Part shown: positions 5,156 to 5,807 of the stretch, one piece after another | Position numbering within the stretch: the stretch's first letter is position 1 | Layout of the letters: every line of letters starts with the position of its first letter | Assembly: GCA_964475215.1 (NCBI GenBank) | Contig: CAYYVT010000073.1 | Coordinates: 1 to 5,807, forward strand | Direction: 5' to 3' | Origin: DATKKG01 sp964475215 | GTDB lineage: Archaea > Thermoproteota > Nitrososphaeria > Conexivisphaerales > DTJL01 | Length of the DNA: 5,807 nt | Notes under the pieces: generated by a model | The model's database searches: none | What the model saw: only the letters and a program-made list of their open reading frames with translations | What the model was told of the DNA's origin: nothing | Translations under genes and position numbers: made by a program

Positions 5156-5807
5156 GCCAAGATCCCCTCTAGCTCGGCGGCCACCTGCTTGGTCTTGAAT
5201 CCGTCCAGGTCGAGTGCGTTGGACGGACACGCGGCGACGCAGGCGCCGCAGCCTTGGCAGAGCGCCTCGACCACCTTCGTCAGGCCGGTCTGGGGGTCCT
5301 TCTCCAGGGCGTTGTATGCGCAGAGGTTTAGGCAGACCCCGCATCCGGAGCAGAGCTCTTCTGTCACCCTTGCCACGTAGGGCTCAAGCTCGAAGTAGCC
5401 CTTGCCCATCATAGCGAGCGCCTCGGCCGCAGCGGCGGCCGCCTGGGCGACGGAGTCGGGGATGTCCTTCGGGCCCTGGCAGGCCCCAGCTATGAAGACG
5501 CCTGCCGTGGGGGTGGAGACTGGGGCCAACTTCGGGTGCTTCTCCAGGAAGAAGCCGTCCGCCGTCCTCGAGCAAGTGAAGGTGCGGGCCAGCTCCTTGG
5601 CGTCTTCTCCGGCCTCGAGGCCGATGCTAAGGATCGCCATGTCCACAGGGTATCTCTGCACCGTGGAAAGGATGGTGTCCTCGGCCACCACGACGAGCTT
5701 CCCCTTCTCCACGGGGGCTGAGGGGACGTCGGTGATTAGGGCCGGCCTACCCCTTATCATGATAGTCCCTTCGCCCATCACCCTCCTGTAGAACTCCTCG
5801 TAACCCT
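5152..5807 (-). CDS. hdrA: HdrA, heterodisulfide reductase subunit A (C-terminal part, N-terminus outside window)
   Basis: Partial gene: the reading frame is open to the right edge, so only the last 217 residues are present of a protein usually around 650. HdrA is the FAD- and iron-sulfur-containing cytoplasmic subunit that bifurcates electrons from hydrogenase towards ferredoxin and the HdrBC disulfide site. Numbering from the first complete codon in the window, the end of the flavoprotein domain shows GFFLEKHPKL (84-93) and GACQGPKDIPDSVAQA (107-122), hallmarks of HdrA, with Cys109 in the conserved GxCQ motif. Two ferredoxin-type [4Fe-4S] motifs follow: CSGCGVCLNLC (Cys152, 155, 158, 162) and CQGCGACVAAC (Cys183, 186, 189, 193). 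The TGA stop overlaps the TTG start of mvhD in a TTGA tetranucleotide, so translation is probably coupled. MvhD is separate rather than fused. The active-site half, including the FAD-binding Rossmann fold, cannot be judged here. Confidence 0.95.
   Translation of the reverse strand, partial: GYEEFYRRVMGEGTIMIRGRPALITDVPSAPVEKGKLVVVAEDTILSTVQRYPVDMAILSIGLEAGEDAKELARTFTCSRTADGFFLEKHPKLAPVSTPTAGVFIAGACQGPKDIPDSVAQAAAAAAEALAMMGKGYFELEPYVARVTEELCSGCGVCLNLCAYNALEKDPQTGLTKVVEALCQGCGACVAACPSNALDLDGFKTKQVAAELEGILA
5161..5169 (-). promoter_or_regulatory. Shine-Dalgarno for mvhD
   Basis: GAGGGGATC on the minus strand, inside the end of hdrA, differs by one base from GAGGTGATC, the complement of the archaeal 16S rRNA 3' end. 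It ends five bases before the TTG at 5155. It supports that TTG as the mvhD start over the longer upstream open frame, which lies inside hdrA. Confidence 0.65.

Noticed and set aside
4724..5344. Extended mvhD start at 5344
   Set aside because: The extra residues are the hdrA ferredoxin region read in the wrong frame. The TTG at 5155 has a ribosome binding site and gives the family length.
1..5807. CRISPR, tRNA, rRNA, insertion sequence or riboswitch
   Set aside because: No spaced repeats, cloverleaf-like segments, transposase motifs or terminal repeats were seen by reading both strands. Non-coding gaps are at most about 46 bases, too short for a TPP riboswitch.

Overview
The window is a compact, G+C-rich stretch of archaeal DNA in which every supportable gene lies on the minus strand, so it reads from right (5807) to left (1). 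The archaeal assignment rests on several things: the Hdr/Mvh (heterodisulfide reductase / F420-non-reducing hydrogenase) gene set; an archaeal-type AIR-synthase-like protein; frequent TTG/GTG starts with Shine-Dalgarno elements resembling GGAGGTGATC; and a TATA box placed for a leaderless mRNA. Mvh-Hdr modules of this kind occur in methanogens, Archaeoglobi and several uncultured archaeal lineages. The sequence alone does not decide which lineage this is.

Right half, 5807 to 2317: the C-terminal third of HdrA (cut by the window edge), then mvhD, mvhG and mvhA. The junctions are very tight: a 4-nt TTGA overlap, an 11-nt overlap, and a directly abutting TAG|ATG. This is the electron-bifurcating arm in which a [NiFe]-hydrogenase (MvhA large subunit, MvhG Fe-S small subunit) passes electrons from H2 through the [2Fe-2S] protein MvhD to the FAD/Fe-S protein HdrA. 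HdrB and HdrC are not in the window.

Middle, 2310 to 1315: two different hydrogenase maturation endopeptidases in tandem, one HycI-like (153 aa) and one FrhD-like (165 aa). MvhA carries a 27-residue tail after its last nickel-ligand motif, the usual substrate of such proteases. The open point is why two are encoded behind one large subunit.

Left, 1314 to 1: a 46-bp intergenic stretch holds a TATA box placed so that transcription should start at the ATG of thiT, a six-helix thiamine-uptake S component. ThiT is followed after 5 bp by an AIR-synthase-superfamily (HypE/ThiL-like) gene that runs off the left edge. This second unit is probably transcribed from its own promoter. Whether it belongs to thiamine metabolism, hydrogenase maturation or neither is the main unresolved question.

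I saw no RNA genes, mobile elements, CRISPR arrays or long repeats. No stretch over 300 bases lacks a gene. This is a well-ordered hydrogenase locus, and I do not claim a wholly new system; the paired proteases and the thiT/HypE-like pair are the parts most worth following up.
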